Positions 26,474-35,197 of a stretch of DNA of 64,000 bases are shown here, in pieces. The DNA is from Bacteroidales bacterium (GTDB lineage Bacteria; Bacteroidota; Bacteroidia; Bacteroidales; Muribaculaceae). Position 1 is the first letter of the stretch. Each line of letters starts with the position of its first letter. Position numbers and translations under genes: made by a program. The notes beneath the pieces were generated by a model. The model was not told where the DNA came from. It saw nothing but the letters and a program-made list of their open reading frames with translations, and made no database searches. The stretch lies in assembly GCA_910575615.1 (NCBI GenBank), contig CAJTEX010000013.1, forward strand, positions 1 to 64,000, read 5' to 3'.

Positions 26474-26860
26474 TTATTTCGCGGCGAGCACTTCGATTTC
26501 GACCAGGACCTGCTTGGGAAGCTCGCGGACGGCGACTGCCGAACGGGCGGGATAGGGCGCGCTGAAAGCTTCGGCGTAAACGGCGTTCATGGCGGCGAAG
26601 TCGGCCATGTCGGCGAGATAGACAGTGGTCTTGATGACATTGTCCATTGTCAGTCCGGCGGCTTCGAGGATTGCCTTCACGTTGCTGAGCGACTGGCGTG
26701 TCTGCTCTGTGATTCCTTCGGGGATTTCGCCGGTCTCGGGGTTGAGGGGAATCTGGCCGGATGCGAACAGGAAGGGGCCGCAGTCTATTGCCTGGCTGTA
26801 AGGCCCGATGGCTCCGGGAGCCTTGTCAGTTGCGATTGGAGTTTTCATTTCGGTTGTCAT
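26474..26860 (-). CDS. ridA: RidA-family enamine/imine deaminase
   Basis: 128 aa YjgF/YER057c/UK114 family protein that hydrolyses reactive enamines formed by PLP enzymes. The conserved substrate-site features are [36 protein letters not shown] and the Arg in YPARSAVAV, near the C-terminus. Its first 23-35 nt overlap the 3' end of the YihY gene; starts at 26860 or 26848 are both possible. The overlap suggests translational coupling. Confidence 0.94.
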   Translation of the reverse strand: MTTEMKTPIATDKAPGAIGPYSQAIDCGPFLFASGQIPLNPETGEIPEGITEQTRQSLSNVKAILEAAGLTMDNVIKTTVYLADMADFAAMNAVYAEAFSAPYPARSAVAVRELPKQVLVEIEVLAAK

Positions 26861-28223
26861 TAATGGTTAAAGATGATACAAGTATTTTGTCGGCTTTTTC
26901 GAGTGCCGTTTCCTTTATGGAGTCGATGGTGGCGTTGATGTCGCCGTAACGAGTGTCGAAGCCGGGTATGAATCCCTTGGAGCCTGTGTCGCCCACGCGG
27001 CGTATCACCTCGCCGAGGGTGAGGTCGGCGGGGTTGACCGATGGCACGAAGCGGCAGACATCGTCGCCTGGCTTTTCCACCACATTAAGCAGCAGTTTGG
27101 CGGCGACCAAGCGGTTGACAGCCGCTGTGACCAGTGATATGGGCAGGCCGTATTGCTCGGAGAGCTGGTGGGTGGTCAGCGGTTTCTCCTCCTTCACAAA
27201 GCGGTTGACGGTGATTGTCATGACGCAAAGCATTATTCGCCAGCGGTAGTCGTCTGAGATTTTTTCTATCTCGTTGGAGAAGCTGAACTCAAATATGTTT
27301 TGCGAGGAGTAGCAGTAAACGGCGCCCGACAGGGTTATCAGCCACACAAGCTGCAGCCATATCAGCAGCAATGGAAGGAATGAGAATGAACCGTAGATAG
27401 CGTTGTATTTTGTGACGTATATCTGTCCGTTTACGAAGAGCCATTGCAGGATGATGAACGCCGTCCCGGCCAGCATCCCGGCAATGAACGCGTTTTTGAA
27501 TTTCACCCTTGTGTTTGGAATCAGCATATAGCTTCCGGCAAAAAACAGCCATACCAGCACCAGCGATGAGCAGTCGAGCAATGTCGACACCACCGGCGAC
27601 AAGAAATTTATCGGGAGGGTGTCTTGGATTGTTGTGGACATGAAGACTGTGATGCCGCTGGCGCATATCATCAACACGGGCAGAATCAGGAAGATGGCTG
27701 TGTAGTCGGTTATTTTTCGCCATATGGTGCGCCCTTGAGGGATTCCCCATATCTTGTTGAACGCGTCCTCCACATTTGATATCAGGGAAATCAAGGTCCA
27801 AAGCAGGAATATGATACCGATGCCGACAAAAATCCCTTCGGAAGACTGGGCAAGATAGGAGTCGACAAATTTCAGGGCTGTGGCGAGGGCTTTTGACTGC
27901 GCCGGGAAGGAGCTGAAAAGCTGGCTCTCGACAAGGTTCTGAAATCCGAATCCTCGGCAGATGGCAAACAGCAGGGCCAATGCCGGGACTATGGCGAGGA
28001 GGGTCTGGTAGGTGAGGGAGGCGGCGCGGTTTTGCAGGTCGGCGTTGAGAAATGACCTTACCGAAAGGTTGGCGGTCTTCATCAGGTTGACCTTCCAGTT
28101 GCGTCGGGTGTCGCTCCACACCCCGGAGGTGGAGTAGTTGTACCAGCCCATGCCCTTGGCGGTGAGCCTTGCAATCCATCCCGAGCCTTTTTTGCTCTTT
28201 TTTCCTTCTTGTGGAGTCTCCAT
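26826..28223 (-). CDS. YihY/BrkB-family membrane protein with C-terminal winged helix
   Basis: 465 aa. Residues 40-320 are the YihY (formerly RNase BN) membrane domain with about six segments (for example 70-92, 131-150, 175-197, 218-236, 244-263, 280-303). Residues 330-400 carry a soluble winged-helix-like unit ([29 protein letters not shown]), seen in Bacteroidota members. The role of the family is unresolved; older RNase claims were withdrawn. It overlaps ridA. A promoter with TAAATTTG lies just upstream. Confidence 0.85.
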   Translation of the reverse strand: METPQEGKKSKKGSGWIARLTAKGMGWYNYSTSGVWSDTRRNWKVNLMKTANLSVRSFLNADLQNRAASLTYQTLLAIVPALALLFAICRGFGFQNLVESQLFSSFPAQSKALATALKFVDSYLAQSSEGIFVGIGIIFLLWTLISLISNVEDAFNKIWGIPQGRTIWRKITDYTAIFLILPVLMICASGITVFMSTTIQDTLPINFLSPVVSTLLDCSSLVLVWLFFAGSYMLIPNTRVKFKNAFIAGMLAGTAFIILQWLFVNGQIYVTKYNAIYGSFSFLPLLLIWLQLVWLITLSGAVYCYSSQNIFEFSFSNEIEKISDDYRWRIMLCVMTITVNRFVKEEKPLTTHQLSEQYGLPISLVTAAVNRLVAAKLLLNVVEKPGDDVCRFVPSVNPADLTLGEVIRRVGDTGSKGFIPGFDTRYGDINATIDSIKETALEKADKILVSSLTINDNRNENSNRN

Positions 28224-28248
28224 CAGATGAGGTTTTGTTCCGACATGG

Positions 28249-28280
28249 CAAATTTAATAAAAAAAACGGTTATTTGTCAA
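28249..28280 (-). promoter_or_regulatory. Promoter of YihY gene
   Basis: On the minus strand, TTG at 28280-28278 and a consensus TAAATTTG at 28256-28249 have a 21-nt spacer. The -33 element lies inside the 3' end of the upstream EamA gene. Confidence 0.6.
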
Positions 28281-29217
28281 CAGGGGTGGCGAGTTTCTTT
28301 CGTTTGCCCCGGTTGGTGAGGAGCATCCCGGCGACAATGGCGGCCATCGCTATGACCTGAATCAGATGTAGATGCGCCAGGCCTATGCATACAGACCCGA
28401 TTGCCGCGAAGACCGGGACGAGATACTGGTAAATCGAAACCAGCTCGCTGCCAATCAGCTTTATGGCCGGATTGACCATCAGGTATGACAGGAATGTGGG
28501 ACATGTGACCACGAACACAATCATCAGCCACGGGCCCCAGTGATGGCCTGTGTGGAACAATGGAGCCTGGGGCAAGTCGCCGATCAGAAGCAGGCATGGG
28601 ATGAACGCTGCCAGGAATATCCAGCGAAGCAGGGATATCGGCCGGTATTTGTGGGTGGGGCCTTCAAGCACCACAAGGTAAATCGCGTAACACAGCGAAC
28701 TGGCCAGGGCGAGAAGATTGCCGAGAAGCACGTCAGACGATTTTCCTCCTGAGTGTCTTGCCAGAATAACGGCTACTGCGCCGGCGAATGAGAGCAGTAG
28801 CCCTATGAGTTCCATGGCCGAAGGACGCCCATGGCGGAATATGACATTTATCAGTATCACGAACACCGGGGGAAGTGTCATTATTATGGCCACATCGATG
28901 GGGTTGGCGTATCTTAGGGATAAGTTGAACAGGTATATGAAGGCAAACAATCCGATGCCTCCTCCCAACAATATCTTCGGAAAATCCTTGCGGGCTATCC
29001 GGTCGGGATGCGCAAACAGTGATGCTGCCCAGAAGAGCAGGCATCCGCCTCCCAGTCTGAATATGGTGATGTCGTCTGATGTGAGCCATTCGGGATTCAG
29101 GAACTTGACCACCGGGATATTGATGCCGAAAAACAGGGTGGCGACAAGTATGAGCAGGTTTCCGCGCAGCGCGCGAGAGGCTCCTTTCTGATTTCCGGTT
29201 ATATTTGTCTGAGGCAT
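28270..29217 (-). CDS. EamA/DMT-family transporter
   Basis: 315 aa inner-membrane exporter-type protein with ten hydrophobic segments in two EamA repeats (about 20-155 and 165-305). Landmarks are LLILVATLFFGINIPVVKF, the FRLGGG start of TM2 and the second-repeat PTFLSYLMVNPAIKLIGSELVSIYQYLVPVFAAI. The substrate is not predictable. A second family member lies at 30047-31015 on the other strand; the two differ clearly in sequence and are not a recent duplication. Confidence 0.9.
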   Translation of the reverse strand: MPQTNITGNQKGASRALRGNLLILVATLFFGINIPVVKFLNPEWLTSDDITIFRLGGGCLLFWAASLFAHPDRIARKDFPKILLGGGIGLFAFIYLFNLSLRYANPIDVAIIMTLPPVFVILINVIFRHGRPSAMELIGLLLSFAGAVAVILARHSGGKSSDVLLGNLLALASSLCYAIYLVVLEGPTHKYRPISLLRWIFLAAFIPCLLLIGDLPQAPLFHTGHHWGPWLMIVFVVTCPTFLSYLMVNPAIKLIGSELVSIYQYLVPVFAAIGSVCIGLAHLHLIQVIAMAAIVAGMLLTNRGKRKKLATPVDK

Positions 29218-29322
29218 AGGCTGATGTTAAGTGTTCAGGATATTAACATTCAGGGAGACGTAAATGTTGCCTCATCTTGGGGCTGCCTTGGGTTGTGTCC
29301 TGTCGGTGTGCTTGTAAAACAG

Positions 29323-29362
29323 CGGGGCCGCATTTCCCCGTGGATGGAGGGATGCGGCCCCG
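29323..29362 (-). terminator. Terminator of DUF3127 gene
   Basis: CGGGGCCGCAT (29323-29333) pairs with ATGCGGCCCCG (29352-29362). Read on the minus strand it follows the DUF3127 stop by about 25 nt and is trailed by CTGTTTTAC. Confidence 0.7.
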
Positions 29363-29387
29363 TGATATTGTTTATGTGTGAGATGAA

Positions 29388-29837
29388 TCAGAAGGGGAGG
29401 TCGTCGTTGGCGGCTTCAGCGGGAGCAGGAGGAGTGGGAGTGGGGAAACCGCCTGGGGCAGCCTGGGGTGCTCCATAAGCGGGAGCCTGGGGTGCTGCGC
29501 CAAATCCGGCTGCGGGCTGCGGGAATGAGGGTGCTGCGGGGTATGCCTGGCCGGGGGCGGGGGCGCCTTCAGTCGCGGGCTCGGCTTTCCAGCCGCGGAT
29601 GCTTGTGTACCAGCGGCCATTGTATTCGCGGCTCTCGATGTCGAAGCTCAGGCGGATTGTGTCGCCGGGGTTTAGTACGAACTGGTCTGCTTTCTCTCCG
29701 AAAAAGTCAAAGTGGATTTTCTTGGGAAAGCTTTCGATGGTCTCAAGCACATATTCGCGTTTTTTCCAGGGATTTCCCATTTTTGAGGTGCCTGACATCT
29801 CGGGCAGGGCAACTATGATTTTGCCTGTAACTTCCAT
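29388..29837 (-). CDS. DUF3127 protein with SSB-like acidic tail
   Basis: 149 aa. Residues 1-85 are a compact beta-rich DUF3127 domain (VTGKIIVALPEMSG, GNPWKKREYVLET, FDFFGEKADQF, GDTIRLSFDIESREYNGRWYTSIRGW), which looks like an OB fold. Residues 86-140 are a Pro/Ala/Gly linker. The last residues are ANDDLPF, close to the DDDIPF tip by which SSB recruits repair and replication proteins. Together this is the architecture of a single-stranded DNA binding protein, although no nucleic-acid function is proved for the family. The canonical ssb gene is not in this window. Confidence 0.85.
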   Translation of the reverse strand: MEVTGKIIVALPEMSGTSKMGNPWKKREYVLETIESFPKKIHFDFFGEKADQFVLNPGDTIRLSFDIESREYNGRWYTSIRGWKAEPATEGAPAPGQAYPAAPSFPQPAAGFGAAPQAPAYGAPQAAPGGFPTPTPPAPAEAANDDLPF

Positions 29838-30046
29838 GATGGACGGTTTTTATATTGTTATTTTTCAGTTGATTCACAAAAAAGAGGCCGGAGGAGAGAC
29901 TGCTTACTCTTCCGACTTATTTCCCTACAAAATTAGTGAAACATTGGCTTGTCAGCAAATTTTAGGTTGAATATTTCATTGTGGAACGGAAACTTTTTTT
30001 TAAATTCGCAGCGTCAATATGTCAGCCTAATCTAAGCATTATCAAT

Positions 30047-31015
30047 ATGGCAACGGCCTCACCATGGAAAGTCACCTCTCGTAAAAGTCTGCTCTTGTGT
30101 CATTTAGGCGCTCTTGTGGCGGTCGGAATGTGGGGCGGCTCATTTGTGTCTACCAAAGTGCTTGTCAACAACGGCCTCGGTCCGGTGGAGATTTACATCT
30201 ACCGTTTCCTGTTGGCTTACCTGCTTGTCTTGATCGGGAGCCACTCCAAGCTGCTGGCCAATTCATGGCGTGACGAGTTTTTGTTCTTTATCTGTGGTCT
30301 ATGCGGATCGTCAATCTATTTTATCGCGGAGAACAATGCCGTCACCTACACCCGCGTGTCTGACGTGTCTATGATCACGACCCTTTCCCCATTGTTGACC
30401 ACCTTGCTCATCGGGGCGTTGTATAAGAACGAGAGGCCGGGAAAATGGACCTACATAGGTTCGACCATCGCTTTCCTCGGGGTGGGGTTCATCATATTCA
30501 AGGATGGATTCTCGTCGAGCGTCCCTGCCGCTGACGGGCCTGACGCGTTGTCGGCCACTATCGGCGACCTGCTTGCCCTCGGAGCCGCGTTCTCGTGGGC
30601 TATTTACAGCCTGGTGTTGCGTAAGCTCAATGTCACCTACACCGCGCAGTTCATCACGCGCAAGACTTTCTTCTATGGATTGCTGACGGCTTTGCCTTTC
30701 TGGTTCATCTCAAAGGAGCCGGTCTCGCCGGTTGACTTGTTGCTGAAGCCAGAAGTGCTGACCAACCTGCTGTTCCTCGGAGTGCTGTGTTCGATGGTGG
30801 CTTACATCCTGTGGGCCTGGGTGATGGGTAATCTTGGTGCCATAAAGACCAATGACTATCTTTATGTGCAGCCAATCGTGACAATGGTGATTGCCGCGAT
30901 TCTGTTTGGCAAGAATGATCCAATCACGTTGATTGGATGTGTCGGCTGCTTCCTCATCATCGGAGGCTTGTGGCTCGGCGACTATATGACCCGGAAGGAA
31001 GCGTTGCGTAAGTGA
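30047..31015 (+). CDS. EamA/DMT-family transporter
   Basis: 322 aa from ATG 30047 (MATASPWKVTSRKS); the frame is open from a GTG at 29981 but the extra residues are not membrane-like. Ten hydrophobic segments lie in two EamA repeats. Typical sites are GGSFVSTKVLVNNGLGPVEI, YTRVSDVSMITTLSPLLTTLLIG and WAWVMGNLGAIKTNDYLYVQPIV. This is a metabolite or drug exporter of unknown substrate. It converges with the ABC-F gene, with only 22 bp between the stops. Confidence 0.88.
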   Translation: MATASPWKVTSRKSLLLCHLGALVAVGMWGGSFVSTKVLVNNGLGPVEIYIYRFLLAYLLVLIGSHSKLLANSWRDEFLFFICGLCGSSIYFIAENNAVTYTRVSDVSMITTLSPLLTTLLIGALYKNERPGKWTYIGSTIAFLGVGFIIFKDGFSSSVPAADGPDALSATIGDLLALGAAFSWAIYSLVLRKLNVTYTAQFITRKTFFYGLLTALPFWFISKEPVSPVDLLLKPEVLTNLLFLGVLCSMVAYILWAWVMGNLGAIKTNDYLYVQPIVTMVIAAILFGKNDPITLIGCVGCFLIIGGLWLGDYMTRKEALRK

Positions 31016-31037
31016 AGGCGACTTCTCTTCGCGGCCA

Positions 31038-32831
31038 TCAGGCTTTCTCTGAAAGCTCAAGCCATCTCATTTCTTTCTCGTCGAGGAGTTCGGTCAGCTG
31101 GGTGTATCGGCGTGACTGCTCGTCGATGTCGGCTATCGGCTGTCCGGAATTGAACAGTTGCTCCAGTGCCTGTTTCTCTTTTGTCAAGGAGTCGATTTCC
31201 TCCGTCAGGCTTTCAAACTCCTTGCGTTCCTTGAATGTCAGTTTCTGTGCCCTTTCCAGTCCGCCCCGGCTAAGCTTGACCGCAGGTTCGCCAGCGTCAG
31301 AGGCTCCACGGGTTGTCGCTGTCTGCGAGGTTGTTTTCTTCTCCAGCGCGAGTCTCTCCTCACGGTCGCGGTTCTCGCGCCATGAGCGGTACTCGGTGTA
31401 ATTGCCCGGGAAATCCTTCACCTTGCCGTCACCCTCGAAGACAAACAGATGGTCGGCTATGGAGTCGAGGAAAAAACGGTCGTGGGATATCACGATGACA
31501 CATCCTTTGAATCCGGCGAGATAATCCTCAAGTATTCCCAGCGTCATTATGTCGAGGTCGTTGGTGGGCTCGTCGAGAATCAGGAAATTGGGGGAACGCA
31601 TCAACACGGCGGCCAGGTGTAGGCGGCTGCGTTCCCCTCCGCTCAGCTTAGAGATGTATTTCTGCTGGTCTGCGGGAGTGAAGAGGAAATGTTGCAGGAA
31701 CTGCATGGGGGAGTAGTGGACGTTGTCGTTGACCACGATGTCCTCGGCCAGTTCGGTTATGGCGTCTATGACCCGCTTGTTCTCGTCAAAGGCAATCCCG
31801 TCCTGGCTGTAGTAGCCGAAGCGCACAGTCTCGCCGATGTCGAAATGGCCGCTGTCGGGCTGCACGAGTCCCTGGAGCATCTTGATGAATGTGGACTTTC
31901 CCGCTCCGTTACGGCCTATGATTCCCACTTTTTCGTATCGGGAAAACACATAGTTTAAGTTGTCGAGGACCTTCTTGTCTCCGAAACTCTTCGACACCCC
32001 GCAGGCCTCGAAGATTTTTGACCCTATGTATGATGACGAGACGCGCAGGTCGACGTTGCGTTCACGCAAATCGGTCTGAGAGCGTCTCTTGAGGTCGTGG
32101 AACGCGTCGATGCGGTATTGTGCTTTCCCGGCGCGGGCCTGTGGCTGGCGGTTCATCCACTCCTGCTCCTTGCGCAGGGTGTTCTTCACTTTGGCAAGCT
32201 CTGAGGCCATCCCCTCCACACGCTCCCGGCGGCGGCGCAGGTAATTGGCGTAGTCTCCTTCATGGATATAGACTTGCGCCCGGTCGATTTCTATTATCTT
32301 GTCGCAGATGCGGTCAAGGAAATATCTGTCATGGGTGACCATCAGCAATGTTACCTTCGAACGCGAAAGGAAATTCTCGAGCCATTCGATGGTCGGGATG
32401 TCGAGGTGGTTGGTCGGCTCGTCGAGAATCAGCAGGTCAGGCTGGTCGGCAATCACGCGCGCGATGGCAAGGCGTTTGCGCTGTCCTCCCGAAAGTGTTT
32501 CTATGAGGGCGTCTGACTCATACACCTCCATCTGTGTGAGCAACCGTTTCAGACGGTCGTCACCTCCTGTGAAGTCTCCCACGGTCATACCCTCCGGGAG
32601 GTCTGGTGTCTGCTCCAGAAAGCCGATTTTCAAGTCCTTGCGAGGCGTGATTTTCCCTGAGTCGACACTCTCTGAGCCTGCGATGCAGCGCAGTAGCGTG
32701 GTCTTCCCAGTGCCGTTTTTGGCAATCAGTGCGATTTTGTCACCCTGGTTTATCCCGAATGTGACATCGGAGAATATCATCCGGTCGCCGTGGCTTTTTG
32801 TGAGGTTCTCTATCTGGAGGTAGCTTATCAT
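31038..32831 (-). CDS. ABC-F family ATPase (Uup-like)
   Basis: 597 aa soluble twin ABC protein acting on ribosomes or, for Uup, on branched DNA and ribosomes. Cassette 1 has Walker A GKNGTGKTT, signature LSGGQRKRLAIAR and Walker B LLILDEPTNHLD. Cassette 2 has GRNGAGKST, LSGGERSRLHLAA and FLILDEPTNDLD. The charged linker between them (about 185-265) corresponds to the P-site tRNA interaction motif. A C-terminal coiled coil of about 65 residues (LTEEIDSLTKEKQALEQL ... LDEKEMRW) is the Uup-type extension. There are no membrane segments. Confidence 0.92.
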   Translation of the reverse strand: MISYLQIENLTKSHGDRMIFSDVTFGINQGDKIALIAKNGTGKTTLLRCIAGSESVDSGKITPRKDLKIGFLEQTPDLPEGMTVGDFTGGDDRLKRLLTQMEVYESDALIETLSGGQRKRLAIARVIADQPDLLILDEPTNHLDIPTIEWLENFLSRSKVTLLMVTHDRYFLDRICDKIIEIDRAQVYIHEGDYANYLRRRRERVEGMASELAKVKNTLRKEQEWMNRQPQARAGKAQYRIDAFHDLKRRSQTDLRERNVDLRVSSSYIGSKIFEACGVSKSFGDKKVLDNLNYVFSRYEKVGIIGRNGAGKSTFIKMLQGLVQPDSGHFDIGETVRFGYYSQDGIAFDENKRVIDAITELAEDIVVNDNVHYSPMQFLQHFLFTPADQQKYISKLSGGERSRLHLAAVLMRSPNFLILDEPTNDLDIMTLGILEDYLAGFKGCVIVISHDRFFLDSIADHLFVFEGDGKVKDFPGNYTEYRSWRENRDREERLALEKKTTSQTATTRGASDAGEPAVKLSRGGLERAQKLTFKERKEFESLTEEIDSLTKEKQALEQLFNSGQPIADIDEQSRRYTQLTELLDEKEMRWLELSEKA

Positions 32832-32862
32832 CTGCGGTGGGGAATGTCTGTTAACGGTGATG

Positions 32863-32909
32863 CAAAATTACACAAAGTTTGGTGAAGATGGAAACTTTGA
32901 GTAATTTTG
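32863..32909. promoter_or_regulatory. Divergent promoters: ABC-F and SufT-lpxH
   Basis: Plus strand: TTTG at 32878-32881 and TAATTTTG at 32902-32909, spacer 20 nt, ahead of the SufT-like gene. Minus strand: TAATTTTG at 32870-32863 ahead of the ABC-F gene, with no clear -33. The two -7 boxes face away from each other. Confidence 0.65.
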
Positions 32910-32931
32910 TGATAAATCTAAAAGATAGACA

Positions 32932-33252
32932 ATGGACTCAGAAACACGCCTAAGGCTTGAGGAAAAGGTGGTCGAGATGTTAAAGACGGTCTTCGACCCT
33001 GAAATCCCGGTGGATATTTACAATCTTGGCCTGATATACAAGATCGACCTTGACGATGACGCGAATCTCGTGATAGACATGACGATGACCGCTCCATCAT
33101 GTCCGATGGCTGATTTCATCGTGGAGGACGCGAGGTTGAAGCTCGAGTCCATAGATGGACTCAAGTCGGTGGCGATAAATGTCGTTTTTGAGCCCGAATG
33201 GACCAAAGACATGATGAGCGAGGAGGCCAAACTTGAACTCGGTATGCTCTGA
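32932..33252 (+). CDS. SufT/MIP18-like (DUF59) iron-sulfur assembly protein
   Basis: 106 aa single-domain DUF59 protein. The family motif DPEIPVDIYNLGLIY (about 23-37) and TAPSCPMAD, with the conserved Cys, are present. Members help mature Fe-S proteins. The stop codon overlaps the lpxH start (TGATG), so the two are translated together, although their roles are not obviously linked. Confidence 0.9.
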   Translation: MDSETRLRLEEKVVEMLKTVFDPEIPVDIYNLGLIYKIDLDDDANLVIDMTMTAPSCPMADFIVEDARLKLESIDGLKSVAINVVFEPEWTKDMMSEEAKLELGML

Positions 33253-34004
33253 TGGGGCGTGTCTACTTCATATCCGACCTGCATCTGGGCGCCACTTATT
33301 TTCCCGATCCGAAGAGGTGGGAGAGACGGGTGGTGTCGTTTCTTGACTCAATAGCCGGTGACGCCGACGAGCTCTATATGCTTGGCGACATACTCGACTA
33401 CTGGTATGAGTATCGTAACGTTGTCCCCCGTGGATTCGTCAGGTTTTTCGGAGCGTTGGCTCGACTTGCCGACAGGGGGGTAAGGATACATTGGTTCATA
33501 GGAAACCACGACATATGGCTTTTCGATTACCTGCGTGACGAGATCGGTCTGGAGGTTGTCGACGGCTATGTGGTGAAAGAAATCATAGGCAAACGTTTCT
33601 TCCTTACCCATGGTGACGGAGTCGGCAGGCTAAAACCCACATTCAGGTTTCTCCGGGGTATGTTCCGCAACAAAATCTGTCAGAAGCTTTATGCGGCGAT
33701 ACATCCCCGGTGGACGATAGCGTTCGCCCACAAATGGTCTGACTCCTCGCGGGGATATTCACCCGACAATGTGCCTTCTTTCGAGGGAGAGGAAAACGAG
33801 CCTTTGGTGAGGTTCAGCAAGGAGTATCTGCGCGAGGTCGACTCCACGATAGATTATTTCGTGTATGGCCACCGCCATATCCTGCTCGACCTGCCGATTT
33901 GCGGCGGTGAGAGTCGGGTTATAGTGCTTGGTGACTGGATATATCACTTCTCCTATGGAGTGTTCGACGGGGAGAAATTTGAGCTGAAAGTATTCGATGA
34001 ATAA
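33252..34004 (+). CDS. lpxH: UDP-2,3-diacylglucosamine diphosphatase
   Basis: Fourth step of lipid A synthesis: hydrolysis of UDP-diacylglucosamine to lipid X and UMP at the membrane surface. The 250 aa calcineurin-like fold shows the metal motifs SDLHLG (D9, H11), GDILDYWYEY, GNHD, THGDG and VYGHRH. The spacing between GNHD and HGD and the basic segment after it fit LpxH rather than a generic phosphoesterase. The start overlaps the SufT-like stop by one base. Confidence 0.9.
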   Translation: MGRVYFISDLHLGATYFPDPKRWERRVVSFLDSIAGDADELYMLGDILDYWYEYRNVVPRGFVRFFGALARLADRGVRIHWFIGNHDIWLFDYLRDEIGLEVVDGYVVKEIIGKRFFLTHGDGVGRLKPTFRFLRGMFRNKICQKLYAAIHPRWTIAFAHKWSDSSRGYSPDNVPSFEGEENEPLVRFSKEYLREVDSTIDYFVYGHRHILLDLPICGGESRVIVLGDWIYHFSYGVFDGEKFELKVFDE

Positions 34005-34312
34005 CCCCTTTTTGCTGATATTTTGCCGGGATATGCCGAATGAATGTCGGATTAACGTTTTTTAATATTTTCCTTGGCTAGATATGAAAATAAAGGTATT
34101 GAGTTGATGGTTAGTGATTTGTATGGGTGAGGGCTTATGGCGGCAAACGGATAGGCTCTAAAAGTATGTCGCATAACATATGTATTTTTTTTGCAGCCGT
34201 GTAAAAAAGCCCGACCTTTGTGTCACAAACCTAAAACAATCTTTTTTACCTTAGAAATTGTACCTATTGGAAACCAATAAAAGGGCGCTCGTGATGAGCG
34301 CCTTTTTATGTT
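34005..34312. other. AT-rich tail-to-tail spacer
   Basis: No gene. The spacer separates converging lpxH and a glycosyltransferase gene and ends with a bidirectional terminator (34279-34307). Several A/T runs are present but no promoter-like pair with proper spacing, so a small RNA is not supported. Confidence 0.5.
34279..34307. terminator. Bidirectional terminator
   Basis: AAAAGGGCGCTC and GAGCGCCTTTTT (34279-34290, 34296-34307) pair around a 5-nt loop with one mismatch. The T-run lies on the plus side and an A-run on the other. Confidence 0.8.
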
Positions 34313-35164
34313 TTATAGTTGCCCCTGTTCAGCCTGCCGCGCCATTGTGGCCATCTCTTTCAGCAGGCGTTGGTTGAAATATCTGCGCGACTTGTCATGA
34401 AACCATCCCCACTTGTTGAAATAGCGGATGATGTTGACGGCATGTATGCGGAGCATTCTCAGGCTGTGGTAGCTTGAAGCATGGTGGGCATGTGTGACAG
34501 TCACATCAGGCCAAAAGATTGTGGGTGAAAGGGCGTGGATTCTCCGGGTGATGTCGATGTCCTCGGGGTACATGAAGAAACGTTCGTCAAACAGTCCGGC
34601 TTTACTCAGCACATCAACCCTGAAAAACATGAAACTGCCTTGATGGTACGGGATATTGAGCGTCGCGCCTGCCGGACGGTCGGCGAGCAGGTAGCGGCGG
34701 TTGCGCGGCCCGGAGAGGAATCCAGGGAGGAAGCGTCGGCCGATAAGGTCGAGCGGCGTAGGTAGCAGGCGGCTCGAAAACTGCTCGCTTCCGTCGGGAG
34801 ATATGATGCGCGGCTGTAGGAGGCCGATGTCGGGGTGGCGGTCCATATATTCCACGATACTTGGCAGGATACCTCGGTCGAAGTACACGTCTGAATTGAT
34901 GACGAGATGATACGAGGTTCTTTCTTCAATCGAGCGCCGCAGCGCTATGTTATGGGCTGCTCCATATCCTGGATTCTCATGACTATCGATATACTCCACA
35001 ATGTCGCCTGCGGGATGTGAGGTGATGAAAGACCGCAGCGAATCGTCCGGAGAGTTGTCAATCACATATACGCGGCAGACGCCGTCTCGGCGGAGTGATT
35101 CAAGACATTTGCCCAGCTCGTCATGCGGAGTTCTGTATGTGACAATAGAGGCGGTCAGTTTCAT
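34313..35164 (-). CDS. Glycosyltransferase family 2, rhamnosyltransferase-like
   Basis: 283 aa cytoplasmic GT-A transferase. It has the WbbL-type opening ASIVTYRTPHDEL, then VIDNSPDD, NPGYGAAHNIALR (typical of this subgroup), NSDVYFD as the DXD-like motif, and FMYPEDIDITRRIH near the acceptor site. There is no membrane segment. It follows a second GT2 gene by 33 bp, so both probably decorate the same surface glycan. No flippase, polymerase or sugar-nucleotide gene is nearby. Confidence 0.88.
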   Translation of the reverse strand: MKLTASIVTYRTPHDELGKCLESLRRDGVCRVYVIDNSPDDSLRSFITSHPAGDIVEYIDSHENPGYGAAHNIALRRSIEERTSYHLVINSDVYFDRGILPSIVEYMDRHPDIGLLQPRIISPDGSEQFSSRLLPTPLDLIGRRFLPGFLSGPRNRRYLLADRPAGATLNIPYHQGSFMFFRVDVLSKAGLFDERFFMYPEDIDITRRIHALSPTIFWPDVTVTHAHHASSYHSLRMLRIHAVNIIRYFNKWGWFHDKSRRYFNQRLLKEMATMARQAEQGQL

Positions 35165-35197
35165 TTGCGAGGGTATGGTTTCGGGGCTGATGGTTTG

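Noticed and set aside
34005-34278. Possible small RNA in the lpxH-glycosyltransferase spacer
   Set aside because: There is a terminator but no TAnnTTTG box with a correctly spaced -33 element.
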